DNA of 64,000 bases from Rhodococcus sp. JCM 9791 (lineage in GTDB: Bacteria > Actinomycetota > Actinomycetes > Mycobacteriales > Mycobacteriaceae), in contig BBEG01000002.1 in NCBI GenBank assembly GCA_001312645.1, forward strand, positions 1 through 64,000, in the 5' to 3' direction. Both the position numbers and the translations under genes were made by a program. The notes below the pieces were generated by a model. It had not been told where the DNA came from and made no database searches. It saw only the letters and a program-made list of their open reading frames with translations. Shown here in pieces: positions 50,277 through 60,182 of the stretch; the first letter of the stretch is position 1; every line of letters begins with the position of its first letter.

Positions 50277-51241
50277 TCAGGCCCGAAGAGCGTCCGGTGT
50301 GAACATCGCCCGACGCTCGTGCAGGAATTCGTGCGGATAGCCGAGGCGGATCTTCGATGCCTCGTCGAGCCGCGCCAGGTGCGAGTCGTCGAGTTCTACG
50401 TCCAGTGCCGCCAGATTGTCGTTGATCTGATCGACAGTGCGTGCACCGATCGACAGCATAAGCCCTTGGCTGCGTACCCATGCGAGCGCGACCCTCGCGG
50501 GTGAGACGCCGATCTCGCCCGCGACCTCCCGCGTGACTGTGAGGATGCGCTGCACGAACTCGGGTAGCTTCGCGAAAGCCTCCTCGGACATAGGACGGGC
50601 GAGGGTGCCTCGCCCGAGCGGACTCCATGCGGAGACCTCGATACCCAGTGCCCGCGCCATCGGGAGGAGATCACGCTCGGCAGTGCGTGCCGTGAGCGCA
50701 TACTCCACCTGCATCGTGCAGAACGAGCTCCATCCGCGCAGCTCCGCGATGGCGCCGGACTGCGATACGACCCATGCCGGTGTGTTCGACACCCCGATCG
50801 CGAGCACCTTACCCGACCTCACCAGGTCGTCGAGGGCTCGCAGGGTCTCGTCCACCGGCGTGCACTGATCCCACGCGTGGACCCACAGCAGATCGATGTA
50901 GTCGGTGCCGAGCCGACGAAGGCTCGTCTCGACACTGCGGCGCAGGCTCTTACGATGGTTTCCGCCCGTGTTGGGGTCGGCGGAGTCGGTGGGGAAGGTG
51001 TACTTCGTACTCACGACGACCGAGTCGCGCTCCGGTGCCACGAGCCGCCCGAGGATTTCCTCGCTCGAACCGTTCGTGTAGTTGTTCGCGGTGTCGACGT
51101 AGTTGCCGCCGGCTTCCCTGTACGTCTCATAGATCTTCCGGCTCGTCGATTCGTCGGTGCCGAAACCCCATTCGGTCCCGAAGGTCATCGTGCCGAGCAC
51201 AATTCGCTGACCCTGATTCCGGAACGTCCGAGCACCCTCAT
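50277..51241 (-). CDS. Aldo/keto reductase (one frameshift)
   Basis: About 321-residue NADPH-dependent TIM-barrel reductase. The catalytic tetrad is visible as NYVDTANNYTNG (Asp, Tyr), VVSTKYTFP (Lys) and LLWVHAWD (His). The start is ATG at 51241 (RVLGRSGIRVSEL), joined to VLGTMTFG by restoring one G near 51205. It follows the LuxC-like gene by 40 bases and could reduce the aldehyde made there to an alcohol. Confidence 0.88.
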
Positions 51242-51281
51242 CGGAATAGCACTGCGTGTCGCTTCAGGCCGTGTTGCAGAT

Positions 51282-52691
51282 TCAGGCATCGTCGTCGACC
51301 ACCCAGTTCACCATGCGGTGCAGCGGGTACATGCCGTCGTGCGGGCCACCCATGCTGCCGCGCAGTGCGCCGCCGAGCTTGACGATCCGCTGGACACCCG
51401 CGGTCGCGAGGTGATCACGGATCTCGGCCTTGCGGTGGTTCGGGTAGACGCCGACCGTCTGAGTTGCCACCGTCGCATAGGACGCGGCATCGCGCAGGTT
51501 CGCGATCGGAATGACGTTGACGGTCTTGAAATTGGGGTGGAAGTCGACCATCTCGGGAGAGCGGACCACGAGTCCGGAACCGTCGAACGTGCCCCACACG
51601 CGGTAGTCCGGCTCCAGGTAACGCATTCCTTCGACGCTTCGCGGATTTCGGAGTCGGGCTTCGGACCCACTGCGGACGCGAAATCGCGGTCCACTCCCAG
51701 CCGCTCGTGCAACAGCGCGCAGAAGCGATCGACCTGCTCGACGTCTCCCTCGACGCAGATGTGTCGCGCTGCGAGACAGGCGTCCTGGTTGAAGATCGTC
51801 GCGTCGGCGGCCGCGAGTTCAGCGACCTCCCGTAGCGTCTCTTCCGACTCGAATGCCTCGCGACCCACGATCGCCATCGAGACCTTCGGGTCGAACGAGA
51901 TCAGATCGAATCCCGGCCCCGCGTACTTCGCCGCGTTCTCGATCGCGGGACCGCCACCCCACGCCACAAGCTTGTCGAAGTACTGCGAGCGGTAGAGCAC
52001 GCCTTCGACCGACTCGTCGCCGCCACGCCAGTAGACCGCGGAGATCGACTTCAGGACGGGGTGGTCGGGTGCGATGTCGGCCATCGTCCGGAGCACGGCG
52101 ACGGTGGTGAACGGGTCTGCCGACGGCATCTTGAACACGTTGACGGCCTTGAGCAGTGCCGCGTCGGCGATCGACGTCATGGCGGCGCTCGGCGAGTTCC
52201 CGGCGAGCATGTGGACGAGTCGCGGCGGGAAGGCGCGGATCTTGCTGACGCTGCCGTTGGGATCGGTGTTCTCGACCCATCCGTCGAGTACGTCGATGCT
52301 TCCGAAGGTGCGTTCGAGCCGGTATTCGAGGGCTTTTTTTCGTCAGGAACTGCCCCGGTCGGCGGAAGGTGTTCTCGATGATCCGGCGAGGCAATGCGCT
52401 GACCTGCAGCGTCATCTCCAGCGATTCCTGAAGGTAGGGGTTCTTCTCCAGGGAGAGTTGCCCGGCGGTCTCGACGAGGAAGTCGATGATCTCCGAGATG
52501 GGCACATCGAAGGCCGGTCCGGGCTCCGTGCGCGGAACGAACAGTTCGTTGTATTCGATCTTGGGAGTCACGAACGGGACTCCGAAATCGCGCGAGAGGT
52601 ACTCGTTGTCCTCGCCCCAGACCAGCTTTCCGCGAACGAAATGCGGAACCTGGATCTTGGTGCGTGCTGGCGCAGGTGCAGTTGCGGTCAT
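51282..52691 (-). CDS. LuxC-like acyl-CoA reductase (two frameshifts)
   Basis: About 469-residue protein of the LuxC family (acyl-CoA reductase), close to the usual 480 residues. It has a family N-terminal domain (IEYNELFVPRTEPGPAFD), the cofactor-binding stretch AGNSPSAAMTSIADAALLKA and the acyl-accepting cysteine in TIFNQDACLAARH. LuxC reduces an activated acyl group to an aldehyde with NADPH. Shifts lie near 52337, where a run of seven A needs six, and 51630. It starts seven bases after the LuxE-like stop, so the two are surely co-expressed. The acyl group is unknown. Confidence 0.85.
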
Positions 52692-52697
52692 GGTGCT

Positions 52698-53995
52698 CTA
52701 CTCCCCTACGATTCCGCGGACATAGGCGTCCATGGTTCCGGCACAGGTGATCTTGTCGTCGTCGCCGAGGTCGGAGTACCGCACGATGTTCGGCATGACG
52801 GTCTCACCGTCGCGCCCACACGGGCAGCGACCCTGATCGACGGTGATCTTGTCGCCCGAGATCGTGCCGCCCCAGCGACCGTCGACGGTGGTGTCGACGA
52901 ATGCGGCCCGGCCTTCGACGATGTTGTCCGAAGCCTCGGCGAGTGCGTCGCCGTCCTTGTTCAGAACAAGGAGGACGACCTCCTTCGGCACGTGATAACG
53001 CCCCTCTTCCGGGCACTTGAACAGGCGGTTGTTGAGTTCCTGCATGGAGTAGTAGTGCAGGAAGCGCTCCGGAGCGATGTTGAGCATCCGGTAGATCTGT
53101 TCCTGGTAATCGTCGGGCAGGTTCGTACCCTTGAGTCCGCCGCCGCTGGTCAGTCCGTTGAGGCCGGTGATGTCGCCGTCCTTGATACCCCGCTCACGGA
53201 GGACCTCGACGAGGCGGTACAGCTGCGGGAACTGCGAGCTGAACAGGATGTTCTCGTCACGGTGCGCGAGGACCTGGTCGGCGTAGTGGTTCAGCTTCTG
53301 TTCCTGGAGCGCGGCGCGTTCGGCGGCTTCCGCCTCGAAGGACGCGATGTCGTCGGGAGCCGCAGTGCCGTCGGCCATCGCGCGACGCATCGCCGACAAC
53401 CGGGACAGGTAGCGATGGAACCCTTCCGGTGCGGGGCCGTCGAACAGCGGGAGCGCATCCGACTTTGAGAACGAGTTGATGATCAGATCGCGCACGGCTG
53501 CGTGCTGAGTCTGTCCGGTGTCCGGCCCGACCGGGATGACGTGCCATGCCGTTTCGGGCGGCATTCCCAATGAGTCGAAGCATGCGAGCAGGTTCTGCTT
53601 GTTGACCTCGAAGTCGCGGTAGGACTTGTTGAGGAACGAACCTTTTCCACTGGTTCCGCTCGAACTCGACACCATGTGGCCGGCCTTCTCCAGCGCGGCG
53701 ATCCAGCCGTCCACGTCGGTGACACCGGATACGTCGACGTCGTCGACCCGGCGGGTGGACAGCGAGCCGAGCCACCGGTTCATCTGCTCCCACTTGCCCT
53801 TCGCGATAAGCGATTCCGGGTAGCTCTTGTAGGTCGTGTGGGGGAAGAGCAGGGGAACGATGTCCTCGCGGGAACGAATTTCGGTGATGCCTGATCATCC
53901 GCACGCTGAGTCAGGACGGGGACCTGTCCCCGTCGCTCCTGGAAGTACGAATTCAGCGTCCCGATGACGTCTTTCTGCATCGTCGTTTCTGTCAC
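52698..53995 (-). CDS. LuxE-like acyl-protein synthetase (one frameshift)
   Basis: About 432-residue member of the LuxE family, ATP-dependent enzymes that activate a fatty acid as acyl-AMP, hold it on a cysteine and pass it to LuxC. The ATP-binding loop is SSSSGTSGKGSFLNKSY; ITGLNGLTSGGGLKGTNLPD, FLHYYSMQELNNRLF and GRCPCGRDGETVMPN are further conserved-looking blocks. The shift is near 53885. GTG at 53995 has GGAGGG close upstream. It is divergent from a TetR gene around a long imperfect palindrome. No LuxD-like transferase is present. Confidence 0.82.
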
Positions 53996-54043
53996 TGTGC
54001 CCTCCGGCCGTTGAGTTTCGGGAGATCCGAGATAACTAGACTT

Positions 54044-54080
54044 GTGGGTATAGTTAGTGATTACGGATAACCATACTCAC
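54044..54080. promoter_or_regulatory. Long inverted repeat between the TetR and LuxE-like genes
   Basis: GTGGGTATAGTTA (54044-54056) and TAACCATACTCAC (54068-54080) match as inverted repeats in 11 of 13 positions, with an 11-base spacer. The element is about 50 bases from either start, as expected for an operator controlling both divergent units. Confidence 0.7.
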
Positions 54081-54131
54081 TGGGAAAGTTTTATGTCCAG
54101 AGGCAATTTCGTTTGGCACACTCTTCAGATA

Positions 54132-54813
54132 TGACACCGGTGAATGATGCGCCGCAGGCCGAGGGCACCGTTCGGCGCAGAGGCGGCCGACCGACCAGGG
54201 AGGAAGCAGGCAAACTCGACGCAGCCGTACGTGAGTCCGCGCTCCGGCTGTTCCTCGAGAACGGCTACGAGGCACGACGATGAATGCCATCGCAGCCGCA
54301 GCAGGAACGACGAAACCGTCTCTGTACGCACGCTTCCCTACCAAGGAAGACGTCTTCCGGTCGGTACTCGGATGGGCGATGTCGCGCAGCGACTGGCCCT
54401 GGCCCGAGCCCGAGCTCCCGGATTACGAAGACCTGGAGAAGGCGCTGACCGCGATCGCCGACACCGCAGTCCGGCGTGCCCTCGATCCGTCGATGATCAA
54501 ACTCCAGCAGGTCGCAGTCGCCTATGCGTCCCGCTACCCCGATATCGCCCGCAAGGCACTCGGTTCCGGGCACTGGCCGCGCACGAGACAGGTCGCCGAA
54601 CTCCTCCGCCGGCACGCGGCCACCGGCGCCATCGTGGCCGACGACCCCGATACCCTCGCCGAACTGTTTCTCGGCATGGCAGCCGGCGCACCGGCGCGCC
54701 TCGCATCGTTCGGGATCATCCGCGACAATCCCGACGAGCACATCCGTGCCGCAGTCGCCCTGTTTCTGCGCAGCCTGCACCCGGAGACGGACCGTCCGAG
54801 GTCCTACGAGTAA
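54132..54813 (+). CDS. TetR-family transcriptional regulator (one frameshift)
   Basis: About 226-residue repressor with a basic N-terminal tail (VRRRGGRPTREEAGK) and helix-turn-helix MNAIAAAAGTTKPSLYARFP. The shift near 54272 is a GGG read as GG, restoring FLENGYEGTT. It is divergent from the luxE/luxC-like unit around the inverted repeat at 54044-54080 and is its likely regulator. Its 3' end overlaps the convergent LLM gene by 10 bases. Confidence 0.88.
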
Positions 54814-55657
54814 GCCGCGATCTCGTCCAGGATCGGTAACACGACATCGTCGTCCGCAGTCGGGACGTCGACGATCACCCGCTCGACAGGCATCTGCCGA
54901 AACCTGTCCAGCACATCGGCGAGGTCGGGACGAAGTCCCTGCAGGACCGTCACCCGGATACTGTCCGGATCCCGGCCCACCCGCTCGAATTCGACGGCGA
55001 GTTGCTTCAGGTCCTCTTCGAGGGTGTCCACCGGATGATGCCCCATGGGTATCCAACCATCCGCCCACTTCGCGATCCTGCGGAATCCGATCGGACCGGA
55101 CCGCGCTCCCAGCAGGAGCGGAGGATGCGGGCGTTGCAGAGGTTTCGGCCACACTCTACTGGGCGACAGCCGCACGTGCTTGCCGTCGTACGATGCTTCT
55201 TCCTCGGTCCAGAGGCTTTTCATCAGCGCGATCTTTTCTTCGACCACCTTGTACTTGTCGCGAGCGTCGTACCCGTGATCTTCGAATTCGTCGTTGTTCC
55301 AGCCGAAACCGACGCCGAGAACGAGACGACCACCCGACATGACATCGAGTGTGGACACAGCCTTTGCGTAGGAAATCGGGTCGTGCCCGCCGGGAAGCGC
55401 CGTGCAGGTTCCGACGGTCAGGCCGGTCGCCGCAGCGACGAACGACAAGCTCACGAGCGGTCCCACAGACGGAAATAACCGTCGGGTAGAACTCCGCCAC
55501 CAGGGAAGGGCGTCCGGCGGACACTCGGAATATGTGAATGCTCCGGCACGAACAGTGATTCGAACCCGCGATCCTCCGCGGCACGCGCGAGGTCGACCAG
55601 CGGCATAGACGTATCGGTTCCGCCGTAGTGCAGCCCGACTCCCATGGAGTCGGTCAT
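54804..55657 (-). CDS. LLM-class, probably F420-dependent oxidoreductase (one frameshift)
   Basis: About 284-residue luciferase-like TIM barrel. Family blocks are LFVPEHSHIPSVR, TLDVMSGGRLVLGVGFGWN and RPHPPLLLGARSGPIGFRR. It resembles the F420-dependent TIGR03619-type group, not the LuxA/LuxB luciferase subunits. The shift is near 55455. ATG at 55657 overlaps the SDR stop. It lies next to the LuxE/LuxC-like unit but faces the same way from a separate promoter region. Confidence 0.83.
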
Positions 55658-56490
55658 GTCGCGGACTCAGCGCGTCGGGCAGTAATTGCTGCCATGACAC
55701 CGCCGTCGACGAGGACGTCGATGCCGTTGACGAAGCTCGCACCGTCGGACAGCAGGAACGCCACGACCTTTGCCAGCTCGTCTGCCTGCCCGAGTCGTGC
55801 GAGCGGCGTCGCGCGCTGCATGTCGGCGATACGCGGATTACTCGCCGCCTCCTGCCTGCCCTGCGGAGTATCGATCAGCCCCGGCGACACGGAGTTCGCA
55901 CGTGCTCCAGCGGCACCGAGCCGGATGGCTTCCGCACGCGCGAATCGCTGCACACCGTGCTTCGCCCACGAGTAGGCGATACCCGGTTGCTCGATCGATT
56001 CGCCCACGATCTCGCGGAGCCTGTCGAGGAAATGTTCATCGAGCGGATCATCCAGGACTGCACCCAGTTCCGGGTCCGGATCCATCCGCCCGATCAGCGG
56101 TGCCATGGAAGCGAAATAGACCATCGCCGTACCTGCGGTCGCAAGCGGACGAAGCGTGTGCGCGAGCAGTGCGGTACCGACCAGGTCGACCGACACGATC
56201 CTGCGCCAGTCGGCCATGGTCGGAGAGATTCCGGCGGCGTGAGCGACGGAACGCAAGTTTCCGAGTTCGGCCGCGCGGTCCGCGAGTCTGCCGAGCGCTT
56301 CGGCGTCACCGACATCGGCGACGAACGACTCGACCACGGTCCGGTCCGATGACAACCGCGCCGCGGCCTCTTTCGCGGAGGTCTCATCGATGTCGACGAG
56401 TAGCAGTGTGTCGACTGTGCCGACCATCCGCTCCGCGCACGACAACCCCATCCCGCGACCTCCACCGGTCACGATTCCGACGTTTCCCAT
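55654..56490 (-). CDS. Short-chain dehydrogenase/reductase
   Basis: Intact 278-residue SDR. Cofactor motif VTGGGRGMGLS, AHAAGI, active site YFASMAPLIG and YSWAKHG (YxxxK), end NGIDVLVDGG. The long loop between the serine and tyrosine (about 50 residues) resembles 3-alpha-hydroxysteroid-dehydrogenase-type SDRs. ATG at 56490 has GAGGGAAA upstream. It is followed by the overlapping LLM gene and lies 43 bases after the VOC gene. Confidence 0.87.
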   Translation of the reverse strand: MGNVGIVTGGGRGMGLSCAERMVGTVDTLLLVDIDETSAKEAAARLSSDRTVVESFVADVGDAEALGRLADRAAELGNLRSVAHAAGISPTMADWRRIVSVDLVGTALLAHTLRPLATAGTAMVYFASMAPLIGRMDPDPELGAVLDDPLDEHFLDRLREIVGESIEQPGIAYSWAKHGVQRFARAEAIRLGAAGARANSVSPGLIDTPQGRQEAASNPRIADMQRATPLARLGQADELAKVVAFLLSDGASFVNGIDVLVDGGVMAAITARRAESAT

Positions 56491-56533
56491 ATTTTCCCTC
56501 TTCGCCTCGTTGATCTGCCGACCTGCACTACGA

Positions 56534-56977
56534 CTACTGCGGCGCCGCCCAGCACTGCGACATACTCGGTTCCACCACACGGGTCACGAATTCGAGCAGG
56601 AGCCCGGACGGGCTGCGCATGAAGGCGAAGAAGAGGCTGCCGTCGGGCGCCTGGCGGGTTGCTTCCGTGCTGTAGCCCTGGCCTGCGAACTCGTCGCGAT
56701 CCGCGTCGACGTCGTCGGACCAGTAGCCGAGATGGTGAATACCGGGGACCGACTCCCACAGAGGTGCCGGTGCACTCCGGACGAGTTCGATGCGCGGCTC
56801 GGTGATCGAGAACGCACACAACAGATCGACCACCTGATCACCCGTCGGGAGCGTCACCGCTACCTCACCGCCGACCTCCGGCCCCCACTCGTACCCGAAG
56901 AGCTGCGTGAATTCGGCCTTCGTGCTGGCCAGATCGTCAGTCACGACGCCCAGATGGAAAAGGTCTTCGGCTTTCAA
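56534..56977 (-). CDS. VOC-superfamily (glyoxalase/dioxygenase-like) protein
   Basis: About 147 residues with two VOC half-domains: DLFHLGVVTDDLASTKAEF and GIHHLGYWSDDVDADRDEF, plus SGLLLEFV with a metal-ligand-like glutamate. Members act as epimerases, lyases or ring-cleavage dioxygenases, or simply bind ligands. The start is uncertain: TTG at 56977 fits the family, with AAAGG upstream; TTG at 57007 is an alternative. First gene of the unit with the SDR and LLM enzyme. Confidence 0.75.
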   Translation of the reverse strand: MKAEDLFHLGVVTDDLASTKAEFTQLFGYEWGPEVGGEVAVTLPTGDQVVDLLCAFSITEPRIELVRSAPAPLWESVPGIHHLGYWSDDVDADRDEFAGQGYSTEATRQAPDGSLFFAFMRSPSGLLLEFVTRVVEPSMSQCWAAPQ

Positions 56978-57025
56978 CTCGGTGCCTTTCGTAGCGGACT
57001 GTTCCAAACTGTCTTCAGTCGTGTA

Positions 57026-57038
57026 AGAATAGCATTCT
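57026..57038. promoter_or_regulatory. Perfect dyad AGAATAGCATTCT before the acyl-CoA dehydrogenase unit
   Basis: AGAAT-AGC-ATTCT, 46 bases before the acyl-CoA dehydrogenase start and about 50 before the divergent VOC start. It is identical to the dyad at 8049-8061 except for one spacer base. Confidence 0.55.
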
Positions 57039-57083
57039 GGAAAGACGGAATCGACATTCTTTTGATCAGAGAGGAGCCAGGCA

Positions 57084-58384
57084 ATGGCGTGGGACTTCGA
57101 AACCGACCCCGAATACCAGGAGAAACTGGACTGGGCCGACGCATTCGTGCGCGACGAGGTCGAGCCCCTGGACCTGGTGTGGGAGCACGAACAGTTCGTG
57201 CCCCTCGACGGGCTTCGGCGCAAGGCCATCGATCCGCTCAAGCAGCGGGTTCGTGAACAAGGCCTGTGGGCCACACACCTCGGGCCGGAACTCGGCGGCC
57301 AGGGCTACGGGCAGCTCAAGCTCGCCCTGCTGAACGAAATTCTCGGTCGCTCATCGTGGGCACCGATCGTCTTCGGATGCCAGGCGCCCGATACCGGCAA
57401 CGCAGAGATCATTGCGCACTACGGCACTCCTGAGCAGAAGAAGAAGTATCTACAGCCGCTGCTCGACGGCGAAATGTTCTCCACGTATTCGATGACCGAA
57501 CCGCAGGGCGGCGCCGACGTTGCGCAGTTCCGCACCCAGGCGGTCAAGGATGGCGACGACTGGGTCATCAACGGCTGGAAGTACTTCTCCTCCAACGCCA
57601 AGACGGCCTCGTTCCTGATCGTGATGGCCGTGACCGACACCGAGGTTCCGGTTCACAAGGGCATGTCGATGTTCCTCGTGCCATCCGACACCCCCGGTAT
57701 CGACATCGTGCGCAACGTCGGTCTGTACGGCGAGCCGATGAACGGGGGTAGCCACGCACTCATCCACTACGAGAACGTGAGGGTCCCCGCCGAAGCTCTC
57801 CTCGGTGGCGAAGGCCAGGCGTTCGCCGTCGCTCAGACTCGGCTCGGCGGCGGCCGCATCCACCACGCGATGCGCACCATCGGCCTCGCCAGAAGGCCCT
57901 CGACACGATGTGCGAACGCGCGCTGAGTCGTGAGACCGCCGGCAGCCGCCTCGCCGACAAACAAACGGTCCAGGGCTACATCGCCGACTCCTACGCGCAG
58001 CTGACGCAGTTCCGCCTGTTCGTGCTGCACACCGCGTGGAAGATCGACAAGTACAACGACTACAAGAAGCTCCGCAAGGACATCGCGACGGCGAAGATCG
58101 TGATGCCGACCGTGCTCCACGACATCGCCTGGCGCGCAATGCAGGTACACGGAGCGCTCGGCGTCACCAACGAGATGCCGTTCTTCAAGATGATCCACGG
58201 CGCGGCCGTCATGGGTCTGGCCGACGGACCGACCGAGGTCCACAAGACGACCGTTGCCAAACAGGTCCTGCGCGACTACACCGCAACCGACGACCTGTGG
58301 CCCTCGGAGTGGCTCCCGCGCAAGCAGGACGAAGCCCGTGCCAAGTACGCCGAATACCTCGAACTGGAAGTGGGGAACCTGTGA
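57084..58384 (+). CDS. Acyl-CoA dehydrogenase, ACAD10/11-like (one frameshift)
   Basis: About 433-residue flavoprotein that removes two hydrogens from an acyl-CoA. FAD-binding blocks are FSTYSMTEPQGGADVAQF and WVINGWKYFSSNAKTAS; the region LGGGRIHHAMRTIGLAQKAL and the end QVHGALGVTNEMPFFKM are typical of the ACAD10/ACAD11 group. The shift near 57890 is a CCC read as CC. The stop overlaps the start of the APH-like kinase gene, as in ACAD10/11, where the two domains are fused. Confidence 0.9.
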
Positions 58385-59402
58385 TCGACACGAAACGACT
58401 CGCCGAGTGGATGGACGAGCGCGGACTGCCTGGTAAGGGCGCCCCGCTCGAAGCCACCTATCTTTCGGGCGGCACGCAGAACGAAATCTACAAGCTGGTC
58501 CGCGACGACTTCACGAGCGTCATCCGGATACCGCCGAAAGCCGCGCCCGCCGACCGCGACAACGGAATCATTCGCGAGTGGAGAATCATCGAGGGCCTCG
58601 ACGGTACCGACGTGCCCCACACCGCCGCGATCGCCGCATGCGAGGACACCTCGGTGCTCGGCCGCGCGTTCTACCTCATGGGATTCGTCGACGGCTGGTC
58701 CCCCATGGATCATCGCGACGGCTGGCCCGCTCCGTTCGACAACGATCCCGAGGCACGTGCCGGTCTCGCCTACCAGCTCGCGGAGGGCATCGGCCTGCTG
58801 TCGAAGGTCGATTGGAAAGCTCAGGGCCTCGAAGGCCTCGGACGACCGGATGGTTTCCATGATCGACAGGTCGACCGCTGGACCGATTCTTCGAGCGGAT
58901 CAAAGCCCGCGAGATCGAGGGCATGGACGTCGCCACCAAGTGGCTACAGAATCACCGGCCGCTCGACTACATCCCGGGCCTGATGCACGGCGACTACCAG
59001 TTCGCCAACGTGATGTACAAGAACGGCGCGCCCGCGAAGCTCGCAGCGCTCGTCGACTGGGAAATGGGCACCGTCGGCGATCCGAAGCTCGACCTCGGCT
59101 GGATGCTCATGAACTGGCCCGAGGACATGGACGCCCCCGGAGAAAGCGCGGTCAGCTACGTCGACCTGAGCGGCATGCCGAACCGGTCGCAGATGCTCGC
59201 CCACTACTCCGAGGTCTCCGGTCGTCAGGTCGACGACATCGACTACTACCTCGTCCTCGCCAAGTGGAAGCTCGCCATCGTCCTCGAGCAGGGCTTCCAG
59301 CGCGCCGGCGACGACGTGAAGCTGCAGTCGTACGGTCCGGTCATCACCAACCTCATGAAGTCGGCCGCCGACCTCGCCGAATCGACGGACTACCAGGGAT
59401 GA
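58381..59402 (+). CDS. APH-like phosphotransferase, ACAD10/11 kinase-type (one frameshift)
   Basis: About 340-residue protein kinase-like/aminoglycoside-phosphotransferase fold. The catalytic loop is LMHGDYQFANVMYKNG (HxDxxxxN) and the metal loop LVDWEMGTVGDPKLDLGW. The N lobe begins LEATYLSGGTQNEIYKLV. The shift is near 58885. GTG at 58381 overlaps the dehydrogenase stop and its own stop overlaps the hydratase start. In ACAD10/11 this domain phosphorylates the hydroxyl of 4-hydroxyacyl-CoA; the same job is likely here. Antibiotic resistance is unlikely in this setting. Confidence 0.87.
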
Positions 59403-60177
59403 GCGAACCGGTGGAAGGACTCGTACAAGAACAACACGGCGCGGTTCTCCTGCTTCGGCTGAACCGCCCCGAGGCACGCAATGCGCTGACCGGTGCCGTG
59501 ATCAACGGGATCGGTGCAGCCGTCGAGAACGCGGAGGCAGATCCTCAGATCCGGGCGATCGTCCTCATCGGCACCGGCGACCGCGCGTTCTGCTCGGGCA
59601 TGGATCTACGAGCATTCGCAAGCGGCGAGAAGATCGGGCTGGACTCCGGCCCCGGTGCCGCGTACGCGCGGCTGGCCAAGGGCGAGACGGACATTCCTGT
59701 GATCGGCGCCGCCAACGGCACCGCGATCGGCGGTGGGCTCGAACTTCTCCTCGGATCCGACATCATCGTTGCCTCCTCGGCGGCGAAGTTCGGTCTTCCC
59801 GAGGTGAAGCGGGGTCTGTTCCCCGCCGGAGGCGGCACCAACTCGGGACGCGGATTCCTCGGGCGGCCGCTCTGGAGCTGACACTGACCGGCGACCTGAT
59901 CACTGCGCAGCGCGGATACGAACTCGGTCTGATCAACCAGGTTGTCGAACCGGAAGGCGTACAGTCGGCTGCGCTGGCATTCGCCGAACGCATCGCGGCG
60001 AATGCCCCGCTGGGCCTCTCAGCGGTCAAGGAACTCGTGCGTCTCGCGCAGGTGGACCCGGCGCGCGCGGACGAGCGTCTCGGACACTGGCAAAGCCTCG
60101 TCTTCTCGAGCGACGACGCCAAGGAAGGTGCGGCCGCGTTCGTCGAGAAGCGCGCACCGGTCTGGCAAGGGCGGTAA
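59399..60177 (+). CDS. Enoyl-CoA hydratase/isomerase family protein (one frameshift)
   Basis: About 259-residue crotonase-fold enzyme. Oxyanion-hole blocks are RAFCSGMDLRAFASG and GAANGTAIGGGLELLLGSD; LPEVKRGLFPAGGGT follows, then after a shift near 59855 LTLTGDLITAQRGYELGLIN. ATG at 59399 overlaps the kinase stop. With the dehydrogenase and kinase it forms a compact route that would move unsaturation and rehydrate the chain. Confidence 0.87.
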
Positions 60178-60182
60178 CGGGC

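Noticed and set aside
54804-55657. Luciferase subunit (luxA/luxB) to go with the LuxE/LuxC-like genes
   Set aside because: The protein and its counterpart at 19799 resemble F420-dependent LLM oxidoreductases and do not occur as an alpha/beta pair.
58381-59402. Aminoglycoside resistance gene
   Set aside because: The APH-like fold is there, but overlap with an acyl-CoA dehydrogenase and a hydratase gene points to the ACAD10/11-type metabolic kinase.
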